This document shows, piece by piece, positions 24,656-39,600 of a stretch of 64,000 nucleotides of DNA. Under the pieces are notes generated by a model, which saw only the letters and a program-made list of their open reading frames with translations, was not told the origin of the DNA and did no database searches. The first letter of the stretch is position 1. Each line of letters opens with the position of its first letter. Source of the DNA: Atrichornis clamosus (lineage: Eukaryota > Chordata > Aves > Passeriformes > Menuridae); NCBI GenBank assembly GCA_013400975.1, contig WBMZ01012791.1, positions 124,001 to 188,000 on the forward strand, written 5' to 3'. Made by a program: the position numbers and the translations under genes.

Positions 24656-27600
24656 TAAAGTTTAGTAGTGAAAGACTAAACTGTCTTTAAGGATTCAAAA
24701 TATAATCTTTTCTATTCCCAATCTTGTGGGATTACCTCTGTTAAGGTATAAAAAGAAAGCTGCAATTAGGAAATCTCCAGTGATAGAAACATAGGAAGGA
24801 ATTATGGAAAACTAGATCATAAACAAAACAATTCTTTTAGATTCCAGTTCTGGAAGTTGCTTGGGGTTAAATTAAACTCAATCCTTCAGTTGGGGATTTT
24901 ATATCCTAGTTGCAGATGTTGTTAGTGAAAGCAATACCATCTATATATTTTTGCTTCTGCTCAAGTGATTAAATAGGCTGCTCTCATGGAAACTTTCCAA
25001 GGGAACTGGCACAGCAACTTTAGAATTAACAGATAATACATTTTAAAAGATTGTCTCATGAAAATGGAAGGCAACCCTCGTCACTTACAGCTTAATTACT
25101 TGTAATTCATATTAATTATATAAGGGAAATTTATATAGCCTTTGTGATGTCTATAAGAAGTTGTAAATGGGCAAGCCTACAATTCCGTCCACTGAGAGAC
25201 AGTAAGAAGGTGTAGGAATGAAGAGATACTGAACTTTCTTTTGGAAATCTTAATTCTGAAAAGCATAAAACATTTCCTAAAAGGACTGAAATTCTTCTTA
25301 ATCTGCAAAGAAATCTGACCTATGTTGAGTGCTAGTTACAGAAGCAGAAGTTAACAGAGTTTTCTCTGGCTTTAAAGATTTGTAATCTATATCAACTAAC
25401 TAAAAGCTAGATGAAGAAGATCATCCAAGATAATTCCACCAATTATGTTTACCATATTATTGCAACAGAACAGTCCTGGGCTATTCACCTTCCTTAGGAG
25501 TGTTTGACTCCCTTGGTGGCAGCAGGGTGTTTAAACAGAAGAAATTTGGGAAAGACTTTTTTTTGGTACTAAATAGATGGTTGAGTTAATTATGGAATGT
25601 GAGCGGTGATTTTTAGATGCTTCCACTAAATGCCAGTTTCTCCTTATGTTTTTAAGAAGCTTGGAAGAGCTATGCAATGGTAGCTCTTAAAATACTGCTG
25701 AAAGTTGTCCCTATGAAAGTCATCATACAAACTCATGCACTGCCAGTTTTCTGCTAATTTCATGACCTTGAGTTCAGAAATCTAAAAATCCTCTAGGCAG
25801 TGGTTTTAATCTTTATTTTGGGACTTGCATGTAGCTAATATTGTTTAAATTCCCTCTGCCTCCTTATTTTCCTCCCTGCTCTCTTCCTTCTGTCAGCCCT
25901 TCATTCGTTTGCCTTAAAGGCCCAGGGTGGATGAGTCAGTGATTCCAATCTGTATTTGCTTAGATACCAACTCCCTTTTAGGGATAGCAACATCATGCTT
26001 TAACTCAGTAGGCAGTCATGCTTTTTGAACAATTTTGACATCTAGATCTTTCTTTTATTAGCTATTGACTGCTGCACTCCTCTCTATTTCAAAAAAATTC
26101 ATGGTCTCTGGGTTTGCTTTTTAAAAAAACCGGAAACACAAACAACCCAGGTCTTGGCTGCACTAGTATCACCAATCAGAGGAAAAGTCAGACTGGTTTA
26201 ATCTTGTGTGGGTCCTTCTCTTTCTTGTCCACTTGTCAGTTGTTAGTTCATCTTTGGCCACTTGAACATCTGTCTCCTTGCCTTCCTTCCTCCCACCAGT
26301 TCTCACCTCCTCTTCACTGCCAGGAAACCCTTAACACTGGCTCTGCCAGACCTTGTGGCTCTGAATTTTGCCTCGTGTGACTTGAGAGTTTGGAGGGAAG
26401 CTAATAGTATGTCTCTCCTTTACTAAATAAGGAATAAACTGCAGGTATCTGAAATAAGAAAGACTGAAAAGCCAAAATACCTGGTGAGGAAGAAATCTTT
26501 CGTGCTGCCACCACAGCAGCACCTGAGTGCTCGAGCATTCAAAAGATGCTTCTGAAGCACCCCAAATGTCACAACAGCTTGATGCTCTGGAGCTGCAACC
26601 ACTTGCCCAAATTAGGGGTCTCTCACTGGAGAAGGTTATGAGAGAGGGAACATTTTTCACCCGTTTTAAGTCTCTCTTCATCTGTAAAGCCAGGAGAAAG
26701 CTGGAAGGGAAACACATGATGGTATTGTTCTGTGTTAATTATTTTCTAATTAGTCAAAGCCTTGAAAATGCTTCTGTCTCTTTAAAATGGTGTGGTATTT
26801 TGTGCTGTGACTACTACTGAATGTGAAGTTATTTGAATGAACAGAATAACTTCATGTGTGTTGAGGTGTGAGGTGACCTCATTATTCCTAAGTCTGTTCC
26901 TGTTTTGTAGCACTTCTTATTCAGCTCTACTCTTTCAGCTGCTCAAGTGTTTTTATTTCTGCTCTGGTTGTGTAACAGATTTTTTGTGAAATGTCAGAAT
27001 CATGGCAACATAAGTTAGTTAGTTGAGCCAACCTGGCAGAAATTTAGCTGCTCATAGATAAGACAATAATAGAGCAATATTAAACAGGGTTTGTGGCTTA
27101 ATAAGCTAAGCATTACTTACCAGGTTTTTCTTGGATACAATGTTGTTGATTAATGCAAGACATGCTTCATTCCAACTGAGATTTCTAGTAAAGACATTTA
27201 AAAAATTATCATTTTGCCTTTGCTTGCACAAAGTCAGGGCTTCAGAGAAGTGCGTTGAAAACTTTGGCAAATTGATATTCCCTGTCTGCTTTCAGAACAC
27301 CATGTCACGGGGAGCGCTGTCGTGCACTCTGCAATCCATGCTCACTCCAGGGCAGAGGTGCACATTCCCAGGGAGATGCTGCTCCCTTCAACTTTTTGTG
27401 TTTTTGCTTTTGATGAGGACTGTGATGTTGGGACTGTTCATCTGGAGGTGGGACACCTGTCTACTCTCAAGGAAACAACAAAAGTTTTTCTCAAAGTTCG
27501 CTTACTGGGCTCCAGGCAGCCTTGCTGACTGTACTTAATAGAGTTTGTTTGAAGAAGCAGATTAGAAGTAGATGACTGCATTGCAAATGCCATATATTAA

Positions 27601-30600
27601 CAAGTTTTTTATGCTAACTTGAAAGTTTTTCCCTTTGGACCTCCAGCATTTAAGGGACACATGAGAGACAAGGTTCCAACTACATTGCTTGAGAACACTC
27701 TATCATCTTCTGTGTAGTTCCTGTGGGACATGTTTGTCTAAATAATGCATCCCCTCTTTTGTATCATTAACCACTTATCAGAAACTTCCTTGCTTCAGTG
27801 GTCTTTGGCTGGTTTCATTCTCTGCCACTCTCTCTTGATTTCTCTTACTAGCTTCAATATTCTCCGCTGACTGCATGTAGCTTTGGAGCACTTGAGTGAG
27901 TTGGTGATCTGTTTTTAACAAGCAGGTAAGTTTGTTTCCTGAGTTAAAGGTCTAGTGCCTGTGCCAAATCTATCCTTGGATTAGTAACCTCCATACCTAC
28001 AATTATACATGACAAGTTTTCACAGTCCCACTGCCTCCATTTCATGTTGCATTGAAAATAGATCAAGATGAAGTTTGAAGTAAACTAAGCTGGCAAAAAG
28101 TGGCAAAAATTTCGCTTTGGCATTGTGGATGGCACTGCTGCCAACTCAGGCATGGGAATTATTTAATTACTGCCTGCATAAAATGATGTAAAAGCAGAAC
28201 ACACTATGTGCCTAAATCTTTTAGGGGGTTCACATGAACTGGAGTTGTTTGGGGAAAAAACTAACACCTTTTCAATGTCTATTGCATTACACTTTTCAGC
28301 TATTGAAACCTATTTTCATGTAAGACAATTGAAGGAAAACACTTTTCCTCTTCAAACTTTGCTCTGAGTTTGATTTTTGTCACTTTCATTTAACGTTTTG
28401 ATGTGTCACAAAAGCTTTTGCTTCAGTTTTCATCCCTACTAAAACAGAGAAAGGCTGTTGTACTGGTAGCAGGCAGTTTGGGTGTGTCTGAGATAAAGCT
28501 GGTATTGGAAAGTCATAGGGAGAGAATGGTTTCTGCCTCTTCATTGCCAGATTGTCCACCACTTATCATCATGCCTGCTGAGTGATGCTACTTCTCAGCT
28601 GCTGTTATGAAAAGTCCTTTGATAACCTTGTGTGATGATTAAACACTACTAATTGTCCTCAGATAGGAGGCTGTTTTGTGGTCATTCATGCACCTCCAAT
28701 TTTGGTGCTAGATTAGGTCCTCCCTCTGAGAGAGGACACCTATGCTTTTCAGTATTGTAGTGTTCATCTCTTGGTCTCCAAGGTGAATCTTAGTCATAGG
28801 GTTTGAAGTGCAAAGGGCCTGAATAGCTACAGAATGTGCTCGGGGCAGTGACCACACCTGTGATCCACAGAGTGTGTGCGCAGGTACCTGTGCAGCCTTT
28901 CTGATGGTCCTGAGCCCAGTTGTAAGCTCCCGTGGTCTGAATTAATCCTAGCTTGCTGGCTCTTTGGAGGGATGCTAGCTCCAGTGTAGTGCTGTGGGAG
29001 GAAGGTTTGAGGGGCCTGGGTGAAGTGATTTTTTTTCTGCAGAGAATCTTGGTCTGTCAGCTGTTGGAATGAAGGAAGTAGTCCTTACAGATGGGTCAAA
29101 AAACTGTGCATTTTGTAAGACCAGAGCAGTTTCAGCTTTCTATTCTTCTGCTTCTTTTTTTCTTTTTAAAACTCTTTTTAATTAAAAATGAAATTGGTTG
29201 AAAGTCATTCTCTTGGTTCCTGAGAATGTTTCATTAGTGAAATAAAATGTGTCCCTAAAGAAATAAGTTTCTAAGGTCCTTATTACTCATAAATCTTGAT
29301 ATATCTACCAAAACAAATCTGTATGAGATACCTCAGAAGAGAAAGCAACAGGGACATATTACTCTCAAGCTCTTCATTTTATCTTTTCTCATTTCCAGTT
29401 TGATCCCATTTGTCTGTGTTCAGGGAAAATTATTCTGTATTTGCAGTGCTTAGGAAAAAAAGGGACTACTAAGCAGCCTGGGATTCTTCAATGTTTCTTC
29501 AAATACACTGTTTTTAATTGACTTGACAGAGGGAGATTTGAGAAAGCAGATATTATTATATACACTGTGTACAATAGATTAATTAAAATTTTCCTCTGTT
29601 AAAGGCTTTATCTTACTGACTTCAATAGTCTCTGCAATTGATATGAAAATGCTCAGGACCTCTGTAGTAACCAGATGATGACCATAAACTTTGGTTTCAC
29701 ATTGAGAAAGTATGATCTTTATCTAGATCTTAAGTCTTATGAGAAACACTTTTTGGTCTAAACACCTTTGGGATGTGAAGGCCTAAGCTTAACAAGTTGT
29801 TGCTGGTCTGTGGGTAAAACTTGTAAGACATGATTTTGAACAAACACCATGCAAGATTTGAAAAGGCATCATTAAAACATTCATTTCCTCTAGAGGATTT
29901 TAGTGCATGATAAGCTACCTGGTTCCCAGGGGATTTGAAAATTAGACCTCCCATTTCTATGCTGAACTACAGATCTGGGAGCCTGGCTTTACTGGGTATT
30001 TTTTCCCATAAATCCTTGTTGCAAAGATCTGTTTGTGGGAGACTGGCAGCTCTGCGAAAGGAGCTACTGGAGCCATGGGAAGTTTTATCCAGAGCACAGA
30101 GAGGTACTGTAGTAGGCTTTGGCTCAGCCAGTGTTGACTGAGAACTGCATAATGAAGCCCTTTCAGAATATATGTTCAAAACTTTATTGCTTTCTAGGAG
30201 GAATTTGCTTCATTGTTGCTTCTTTTCTGACAATAATATAGACTGTTCAAGTCTTGTCTCCATTTCATGATACTATAGGATGCTTCAGGAAATACTAGTG
30301 ACCAGCATAAATTTTCTTGGAAAATGCAGCCTCTGGATGTCATGGTAGTTATTGATATGAAACTGTTTTTGCAAAGGTAAAAACATGTATAATAATATAA
30401 TATCAGGATTTTTCATACTTTTTTTTAAAACCACTGCTGTTATTCATAGCACCTATAAAGAGTTGCTTAGTATTCCTGGTATACCTTACTGCCCTTGTGC
30501 GAAAGGTAAGAAATTTTTGGCTTTGTGGCTGGGGAAGACTGAGCAAAAAGCAGTTGTATAAACTAATGTACCAGATGAAAGATCAGCTGGGAGGTCTCAG

Positions 30601-33600
30601 CTATCGATCTGAAATCACCTTGGCTCTTGCTAGTTAAAACCTCCCTTAACATTTTCCACAGGGAGAGTGCTAAATAAGAACACAGTGCTGCAATACATGT
30701 CCAGCTTATTTTGTAAGGCTGTTCCTACAAGCGTCCTATCATATTACAATATGTCCTTCAGAGCTCTCTTAAAAACAACAAAAAAAACAGTCAAACAAGT
30801 CCTTCTCTTTGGTGATTTCATGGCTTCTGTTTCTTCCTCAGAGAAGATCAAGTCTGAAGTTTCTCTGACTTCGTCTGAAATTGTAGGCATGATCAATTTA
30901 TTTAAGAAACCTTGTAAGTACTGGACTGATGGAGCCCATGATGTCCTGTCATTCAAAAGCTCACTGTTAAGTTTTTGTGGCTTAGTCTGGAATACTGTCA
31001 GCGGGGAGCTGGCTGAGGGGATAATGTGCTGTGCTTCTTGTTTTTAAGTAGGAGCTGCTGCTAATGTATGTGCTGCTTTTGTCCATTTTTCTGGCAATTA
31101 GAATAAACAGCTTATGTGTGAAGCACAGTCAAATTCAAACCAAATGTTTTTTCAGGTAATTCCCTGTGGCATCACTTGGGGCTATCTGCTCCACTGTGGG
31201 AAACTTGACTCCCCCAGTTTGTGTTATGGCAGATGCTATGATTTACCATACCTTTTGAAATGGTCCTTTTAACGGATGAAAGTTTAGCATTTATGGATTT
31301 AAATTTTGGAGTAAATAGAAAAGTACGTGCTTATTTAGGATCATCTGGATTATTTTTCAAAGTTATCAAAAAGTTTGTTAATTTAAAGCTTACAACTGTA
31401 GTTTTAATTTTGATAGGTTTTCCTATATCTGTTCTCAAATATCTTTCAGTTGCACTGATACTAACTTAACATTATTTCATTTTTATTTCTTGCATTGGGT
31501 TTGCAGAGATTCTTTGACAAATTCAGAATTTTTTTGAGTTAAATGTGAATGGACTGAAGCAGTGTTTAGTTTGTACTTGTGTAAATAGCAAGCATGCTGT
31601 CAAGCAGTGGTGTTGGATTCATGTGGTGGTGTCCTGTTCACCTCTTTGTTGGTGGTGTTTGCGGGGGAGAAAGTTGGGGGAGGAGGGGTCATCCAAAGTG
31701 TTTATAATGAAGAAGACTTGCTTTCACTGTGAGGTGGTGGTTAACACTGTAACATGACTAAAGCTTTACTCTGTTTTCAGATTTCCCCATTATATGTCTA
31801 TTCGAGTTCAGAAGTAAATGGTGTCTCTGTTTCCACTGGATTGCATGATGTTCTGCATGAGCTTGTGGTACAGAAAAGGTATTAGGAGGGGAAAGGCTCT
31901 CACTAGATTCACCAAGTGCCCTTCAGAGCAAGGCATGAGGTACCCCTGTCACTGACAGTCAGGTCAAATTCTCTCCCAGGGAAAGAAAGGAGAAAGGAAG
32001 GAATGTAAAAAAAGCCTTTACTTCTCAACAACTTATTTAATCAGTTGTAATTATGGATTTAAACGATGGAAGTAGTAAGAAGACTTACTTTGCATTTACT
32101 ATTCAGGAATTCATGTAGGAAGAAGAGACACAAGTGTTTGAAATACCTGGCTAGCTCTCTGTTGTCATCTGTTAATAATTCACATGGCTCTTTCATTTAT
32201 ATTTTGTTGAGAAAAACAGAGTAGGCTTGAGATATAAAGAAGCTCTTAACTTCCTTTGTAAAGGAGTGGGAGTACAGCATGTCCATTCAGTACAAAGAAA
32301 AGAATTTACTTTTGTGAAGTTTTCAGACTTTTTTAGTTTTCATTTTGTAGGCAGCTTCATCAGTGGCACTGTGGGAAGGAAAGTCTGTTTCTCATGTGGC
32401 TTTTACGCTTGTGTGAGCTATTATTGATTAAGCCATAACTGAGCTGCAAATTCCAGGCCCAGACTTTCCCAGAATTTGGTGCCTGCGTTAGTAGAAAATC
32501 ATTTGATCTACAATTACCAGCAAATAAAATGGCGCATCACTGTCATGCCTTATTCTGGGTTTTGTGGTGGGTCACTGTACAGTTAAAAATCCTTGGCAGA
32601 CAGTTGTAGGGGATGAGTCTGATTCAATGTCCTGTGAGACTTCTCTGAAAGTTGCTGTTCTAGGAAACCTTTGCCTATAGCCACTGCCTGCTGTAATTGA
32701 AAAAGGATTAGCTAAATTACATATGGTTTCTGTGAGGGTACGTGTGTTTCATGGATGGGATTAAATGTAGAAAGGTAGAGAATATCTACATTTTGCCAGC
32801 CTTCTAGCTGAACTGAATGGTGACATTTCTGCATGCCTTGGTGCTCTTATTCACAGAGCCTGCTTCCATGCTAGGGCTTTAGTTTTTCTTAGCTTTCAGT
32901 TCCTTTTCTATCCTAGAATGTGCATTGGTTTCTGAACTCCCTCCCCCTCAACAAATATTTTGAAACTATTATGCTATTAAAATCTTGTTGGTGGCATCTT
33001 ACTTGGGATATTTGTTTCTGATTCCCTATGAAGGATACAATTTACAAAGAGGTAAGTATATCTTCCTTACCTTACTTCTGCATAAGTATTAACAAAAATC
33101 TAAAAGATGAGAACATGAACACAGGTAATTTATATATCCACAAGCATTCTACTTAGGATAGCAATGCTTTCTATATGTGGAACATGAAGTTTTAGTAGCT
33201 CTTGGATGGAGACAGACACTAATTTTCTCACTGGTCATCTGTAGTGAAAGCATTCACTATTTTTATCTTTTAAGATTTCTTTCAGAAGAGTTGGAATGCA
33301 TGGCCTGCCTGCCTGTCCTCATGGGTCAGGACTGAATTGCAAATTACTCCACTGCTGCTTGAGCAGACTGGTTGCTATTGGAAATGTGACACTCAGCTAT
33401 GTGGAATTTTTGTCTGTACCAATCCTGCCATGCCTGCATTCATTTTTCCTAATTACTAAACAACTTATACTTAATGAGTTGCATCTAATTAGTACCTTTT
33501 GCTTTGCTACACCTATAAAATTATACTTCCAGTAAAATGCTTCATGAACTAATTAAACATCTCAACCCAGTTGACTTCTGTCCTCTTGTTTACTGGTTTC

Positions 33601-36600
33601 TTACTAGATAGTGAGATTAAAATCTTGTCTTCTTACTCCAAAGATGCAATCTCTTCATGTTCTTCTCCCATGACAGACTACATTTAATTCTTATTCTGGA
33701 ATGCTGTTCCCCTAAATGAGGTGTCCTCTTTAGCCTATAGAGCAGAGTGCCTGTCCCATTTCACAATACAGCCTAAAGCAGGGATGACCAGCTGCTCTCT
33801 GGCTACACTTGCCCCAGCTGATGACTCGGGTGTTGAAGGATAATAAGAGACTGGTGCTGCAGAGGGTGCTTGGGGTATCCTGAAGAACAGGTACAAACAA
33901 ACCTTACCAGTCTGATGGCATGGTCCAGGAGGGCAGGGCAGAGAAACGCAGCTGTTCACAGTGAGGTCAGGTTCTCAAAACTTGGTAGGTATGGCATGGA
34001 ACCCATTCCAGCAGAGAAGAGCAGAGTCCCACAAGGCTGCCTTGGCGGCTGTGCCCTTGCCCACCAACACCTTGAGGGGCTTACAGCCACCTTGCTTTTC
34101 CCCACTGTGAATCTTGGAACAAACACTGTTTTCAGTAAAAACCCAAAGCAAAGTAAGCCCCCTTCCCCCTTCAGTCTGGACTGGTTCTGCTAGAGGCCGA
34201 GTAATGCTGTGATGCCTCTGCATGTATTCCCCAGGACGGAGGACTTCAGAGCTGCTGCTTGGGATCCTGCTGTGCGGCGAGTAAGCGCTGTGTTTCCACC
34301 GTGGCTGCAAAGGGTGATGTCTTTCAGAGAGCTTGTTTCCTGAGGGGGCTCTGAGGACTTTTCTACGGGTAGTTTCTGTACCAGATGGTTTAAGCAAACA
34401 TATGATATTACAAGGAAGGAACACAGAATGCTCTATCTTCTGATCCTTCCTGGGATCTTGCATGCATTTTAACAGCCGTCCTTTCTGCCCTCTTACTTGG
34501 CCCTGGCTAATTTCAAATCCTTCAGTTTGGAGGCTCTTGGCTTCCTTTACAGTGATGTGCAGTGCACGTGGTGTCCAGGCAGCAGAGGGCTGCCACAGGG
34601 GCTGCCAGGCCGAAACACCGTCCAGCTGGCGAGGCGTGCAGCTGGTGACCAGTTACACGGATGTACACCTCCCCAAGGCACCTCGAGGAGGAACAGCTGC
34701 AGTTTCAGCACCTATCTAGGGTCCCCTTCCACTTGTTTCTGAATGTTTTATTTAAATAAAATGGGGGAAAACAGTTCCCTCTGCTTTTAGAAGAACTTAG
34801 CAACAATATTATTGTATTTTAAAAGCTGTTCAAATTACTTTTACTGCAAAGTAGTGAAATCTCACTGCTCTCTTATTTTCTCTTGTTTGGTTAAGTGGTT
34901 ATCCAGATGCTATCTGGATTGCTTTACCATTATTGAAGCTTTAGGATACAATGTGGGTGATGCCCTTATAGGAATCTGTTTACCAAACCAAGTACAGATA
35001 TTTGAACATTTTTTAGTCACATGTTTGACTGTGGTTTCCAAAGTGGCACCTTAAAAGTAAGTAGCAGCTGTGCTCCTATTAATGAATATGGATATATATA
35101 ATGCCAGGTATGACTTCTTCCAGCAGTTGTTGGGGTTTTTTTTTCCAGATTCATCAGTGATGTGCAATATGCAAGTGCATGACAAATTTCATGTACATAT
35201 AAGTGACTGCACTCATATTAATTCAGCATTGTTGGAACATCAATAAACCAGTGATTTCCTAGGTGATGCAGCAGATTAGTTGTCATCAGCTAATTTTCAG
35301 TTTACAGTCTGAAACCCTTAAACACAAACCTGTTTGTGCAAGTCCATCAGCCAGAGAGCAGATATGTGTAGTATTAACTGTGACTAAATCAGATCAAATT
35401 GCATTTGTTCAGAGTAATGTTTTCTGCAAACGTATTATGAACAATCCATATCCTGTGATATATGTCATCTCTCTGTCATCAGGTAGAGACATAGCTGATA
35501 CATCAAGCACAACTAAAAACCAGAATATCTGGAGAATCTCCTATTTTTTTCTGATGTGGTGCAGTTGTTAATTTTATGGTTTGTCTTCAAAAAATCTACA
35601 GCATAAGAGCAGGAAAAAGAAAACAAAGAAATGTATTTTCTCTTGCAATTGAGACATACTCTCTGGTGGAAAATTCCTGGAGGAGATGCTACTCTACATA
35701 GACATTGCAATGTATTCCTGCCCCGCAACTGGCATTTCTCTTTCTTCCATATAATACGTAGGACTTAGTCTTAAAAAGTCAAGAAGAGGGGCGAAAGGGT
35801 GGGAGAAGCCTAAGCTTAACTTGTACATTGTGCAGTTACCCTCACGTAACTGACAGTGCTGTCATTCCGCACATCTAAATTAAATGGTTCAATCCTCTGA
35901 CTGTCCTGGGTGGGTGTTACTGCACATATGGCTTTTGAGCTTTAGCTCTGCTGTTGAAGAAGGATCAGGATTAGCACAGTCATTTAGAGCATCAGGATTT
36001 TTATGAAAATACAGTAGAAAACCTGGTATGAGGATCTGGGGAACTAACGGAGGGCCAACACAGAGCATTAAAAATGACTATTCACTTCACCTAGGACTTT
36101 TAGATATAAAAGTTAATCTTCCTCTTCTCTAAACCCACAGAACAAAGCAACAACTATGGTTGCTTCCATACTCATATTTGACAAATCTTTCAGAAACCTT
36201 CATATGGGAAAAGTTTCAGGAAGTGCAACCTGGGTTTACTTTGAGAGGCTTTGCAGTATCTCAGTGTAAAAATGTGTCAAGGAGAGAGATGTGAGCATCT
36301 CTTGAGGATAGTTGGTCACCTAATGGAACTGGTTATTTTTATAAACTTTCTTTCATCTTGTTTGTTATATTTGCAATGTTACCAATCTTTCAAACTTGCG
36401 TGTGCTACTGTAACCCTAGGTGATGCTTTACAGCCAGGGAAAAATACTGATTCAGCCACCGAGTGCTTATAGTTTAGTTAAGAATAGATACAAAGTAAGT
36501 AAAAAAGTAAGCTAAAACTCAGTGAGTGTTCATGTCTCTCCTTTGCCCCCAGCGCTTTCCCGAATCTGCTCTCTGCGATTTCTTTTACAGTGAGTGCTCT

Positions 36601-39600
36601 TGACACTTGAATTTTACAAGTAGAGCAGAGGTATCAGGTGGAAGGGTGTTTTGCAGGGTGTCAAGAAACCTGTGGTGTCAGAGCAGCAGTTAAGAAAGGG
36701 GATAAATGCAGTTTGGTCAGCATGGGCTTCCCCTGAAACTCAATGTGAACTTCCATAAACTGGACAGTCAGGGCACCAAGTCCTGTACCAAGGTGCTTGC
36801 AGGGAGCCAAAATTTGCTTCAGCACCTAGGAAACAAGAGTTCAGATCTGCTGAACTGGATTCCTGCTTCCTTCCACCCTTGACAGACAGACCCCGGCATC
36901 AATCAGTACTAGGACAGAATTTCTGTTCCTTCTCTTGCTCTTGTTGCACTGGAGCAGCTGGAGAGTACCTGATCTGCCAGAAGGCGCCCTGTACAAGTGA
37001 CATTTTCTGGAATGATGTGGCATCATGAGACACAGTGCTTGGCCGGTCCCCGAGGCTGTCACAGCTGCTGCAGCCCCTCAGAGTATGACAGCAAACCTGC
37101 ACTCCCAGTGTCCTCCCAAGGCTTACAAACTGCATGCTTGAATTTTTTTCACTCTAGGGTCCATCTTGATGTCATATCCTACAGTCTATAATGCATTAAA
37201 TTCCCTTGGCTGTAGTTATGTTTAGCCATCCTCACTAGCACAAGGGATCTTGTTCTTTGCCTGGCCACCTGAGTCCCTTCCATTCTGTTTGTTCTGGTAT
37301 ACAGTAAGTGGTAAATAAATTCCAATGTGGCCAAGTGTTGTTGGAGAGAAAGTGCTGTGTCTTTTCTCAGTGAAATTTAATCATGTCCACCTTGTATGGC
37401 TATATTTGATGTATTTTGCCAGTATACTGGTGATAATGCTTTGTAATCTCAGCACAGTGAGACATTGTGTGATTAGCGTTATCAGTCACATCCTGGCCTG
37501 GCAAATCCTTGCCTGGAACCAAAACAGCATGAAAATAGGAAATAGTTTTTTCTTTTTGTTCTCACTACCTAAAGGAAAGATGTTTTAAAAGGTTGTATTA
37601 ATTCAGGGATTGAAAGGGTTCATTTTTTTTGTGCAAAGGCCATTTTAGATTTCAATTATTTTAGATATTTTTTAAATGTTTAGATTTATAAATGCTTGAG
37701 GATCATCTCTTTATGACTGCTTCTCTTCTCCTTTTTAAATTTTGCTTTTTCACAAGTAATTAATTTTATTCTAACACCATAAAATAGAACAAGTAGGGGA
37801 AGATTTCACTTGGAATCACAGTAGTACCTTGGGGGCTTTTTCTATTTTGATGTTACAGAACTTATAAAGAACCCTTTCTTGATGTTTCTATTTGTAGTAG
37901 AAACCTTACTTGGCTGACATTTAAAATAACACTGCTTCTACTTATTAGTGTTATATGTTAATATACTCAGCCAAATAACTATGATGGCAAAATTCATCCG
38001 TTTGACTATCCTATGAAGTGAATTTTGTTAGTTTTGTAAAGATCAGAAGAAAACTATTCAACTAGGTGGGTATAAACTGTAAAATGTCATCATATTTCTC
38101 TATGTTTTCTGGTGCTTCAAGTGATGTCTTGCTCCTCTATTTTAATTCTGGAAAACAAAGGCAAACCAATCACCTCAATTCTTCAGTTGCCTCCAAATAG
38201 CAAATATGAAACTGAAAATATATGAACTGTATTGTTTTGGGGGAGTGTGCTCTGATTTTTTCCTTTTTTTCTTAATAAATAACAATGGGGAAATATCTTT
38301 TTATTCTGTATATTTTGTTACACTGATGACAAGATATGGAATTGAGTTGATTTTAAGCTCCTTTTCTAAAGCAGATCTACGGTTTGAGAAAGTTGCCAGA
38401 ACTTCAACCTGAAGATTTGCAGTCCTCTTCCCAAAACAAAAATATCTTACATGCTTCTTTTGTCTGTGCTTGGCCTGGGTGGTGAAGACGACCCAGGCTG
38501 AGGTCTCCGATGTGTACGTGGGAAAGCAGCTAAGTGTTCCTGGTTCTGCCTTTGCTCTTTCTGTGGAAAAGTTGTTCAAGATTTACCTTTGTGCCTCAGC
38601 CTGTTGGCTGCTCACTGCATAGGAACAGGTGACGGATAAGGAGCAACTAGGTAAGGTCTGAACAATGCTAGTGTAGTTAGTGATTAACACTAATGATCAG
38701 TTTTATCTCCATGGTGTGTTTAACTGCTAAAAGTCTTGCTTCTGAAATTGCTGGTAACACTGTTGGTTACATGCTGGCTCACATGGAGCTTTTCTCCTGA
38801 TAGCATTCCATTCAATAGTAGGACACCAATTTCATCCTTTAGCTGGTAGCAGTCTATGTAACAAAAACTGGCAATTTCGGAAGAAAGTGGAAATGGCCAT
38901 CTAACCCTGGCACTCGAAAGACCGACCCACTGCTGACTGGAATAATGGAGTGTCAGCAGGGGAGGTGGAAGTGCAGCACGGCGCTGTTCTCTGTGCAGCA
39001 CAGAGGTGAGGCCGTGGTGCTGGAGGTGCAGAGGAGCAGAAGGTGTTGTAAGCTACGTGTAAGTAGCTGAGTCTCCTCTCCTGCTGATACGCCCAGAAGG
39101 CAAATCTTGTCCCTGAGCAGCATGGAGAACATCTCAGTGTAGTGCCTGCTCTGCCTGAGGAGGGTGATAATCTGAGCCTGTGTATGAAGTGAAAGCTGCT
39201 CAGACAATGAAAATCCAGATGTTTGCTATATAGGCAATCTCCCAGACTCAGGCCAGATGCCCCAAGTCTTAACCTGGCCACAAATAATGTCAATTTTGGA
39301 GAGGATTTGTTGGTCAGAAGGAGCAAGTGAGCCTGGCAGGGCAGCTGGGAAAGGGGAGCATGCAGCAGGAAGGCGCAAGGGGAGCAGTGAGGAGGCAAAG
39401 GCATCCTTCTGCCATGACTCTGCACAGCTCCAGGAGCAGAGGTGGCTCCATGCAGGAGCACAGCACTTCCAGGCTTTGGAGTGAAACACACAGCAGATTC
39501 TTCAGCCCCTGTGCTGCTGACCAAAGGTATTTCCTATGATGTTTCAGCAATACAGCAGGCTGGGGAATGAGTGCCACGATTCCTGCTACCTTGCCCAACA

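Noticed and set aside
26331..26717. 128-codon minus-strand frame overlapping a 97-codon plus-strand frame
   Set aside because: Neither product is recognisable and both strands are open over the same bases, as expected by chance.
33975..34463. 162-codon minus-strand open frame
   Set aside because: It has no domain and no splice support, and other open frames overlap it on the opposite strand.
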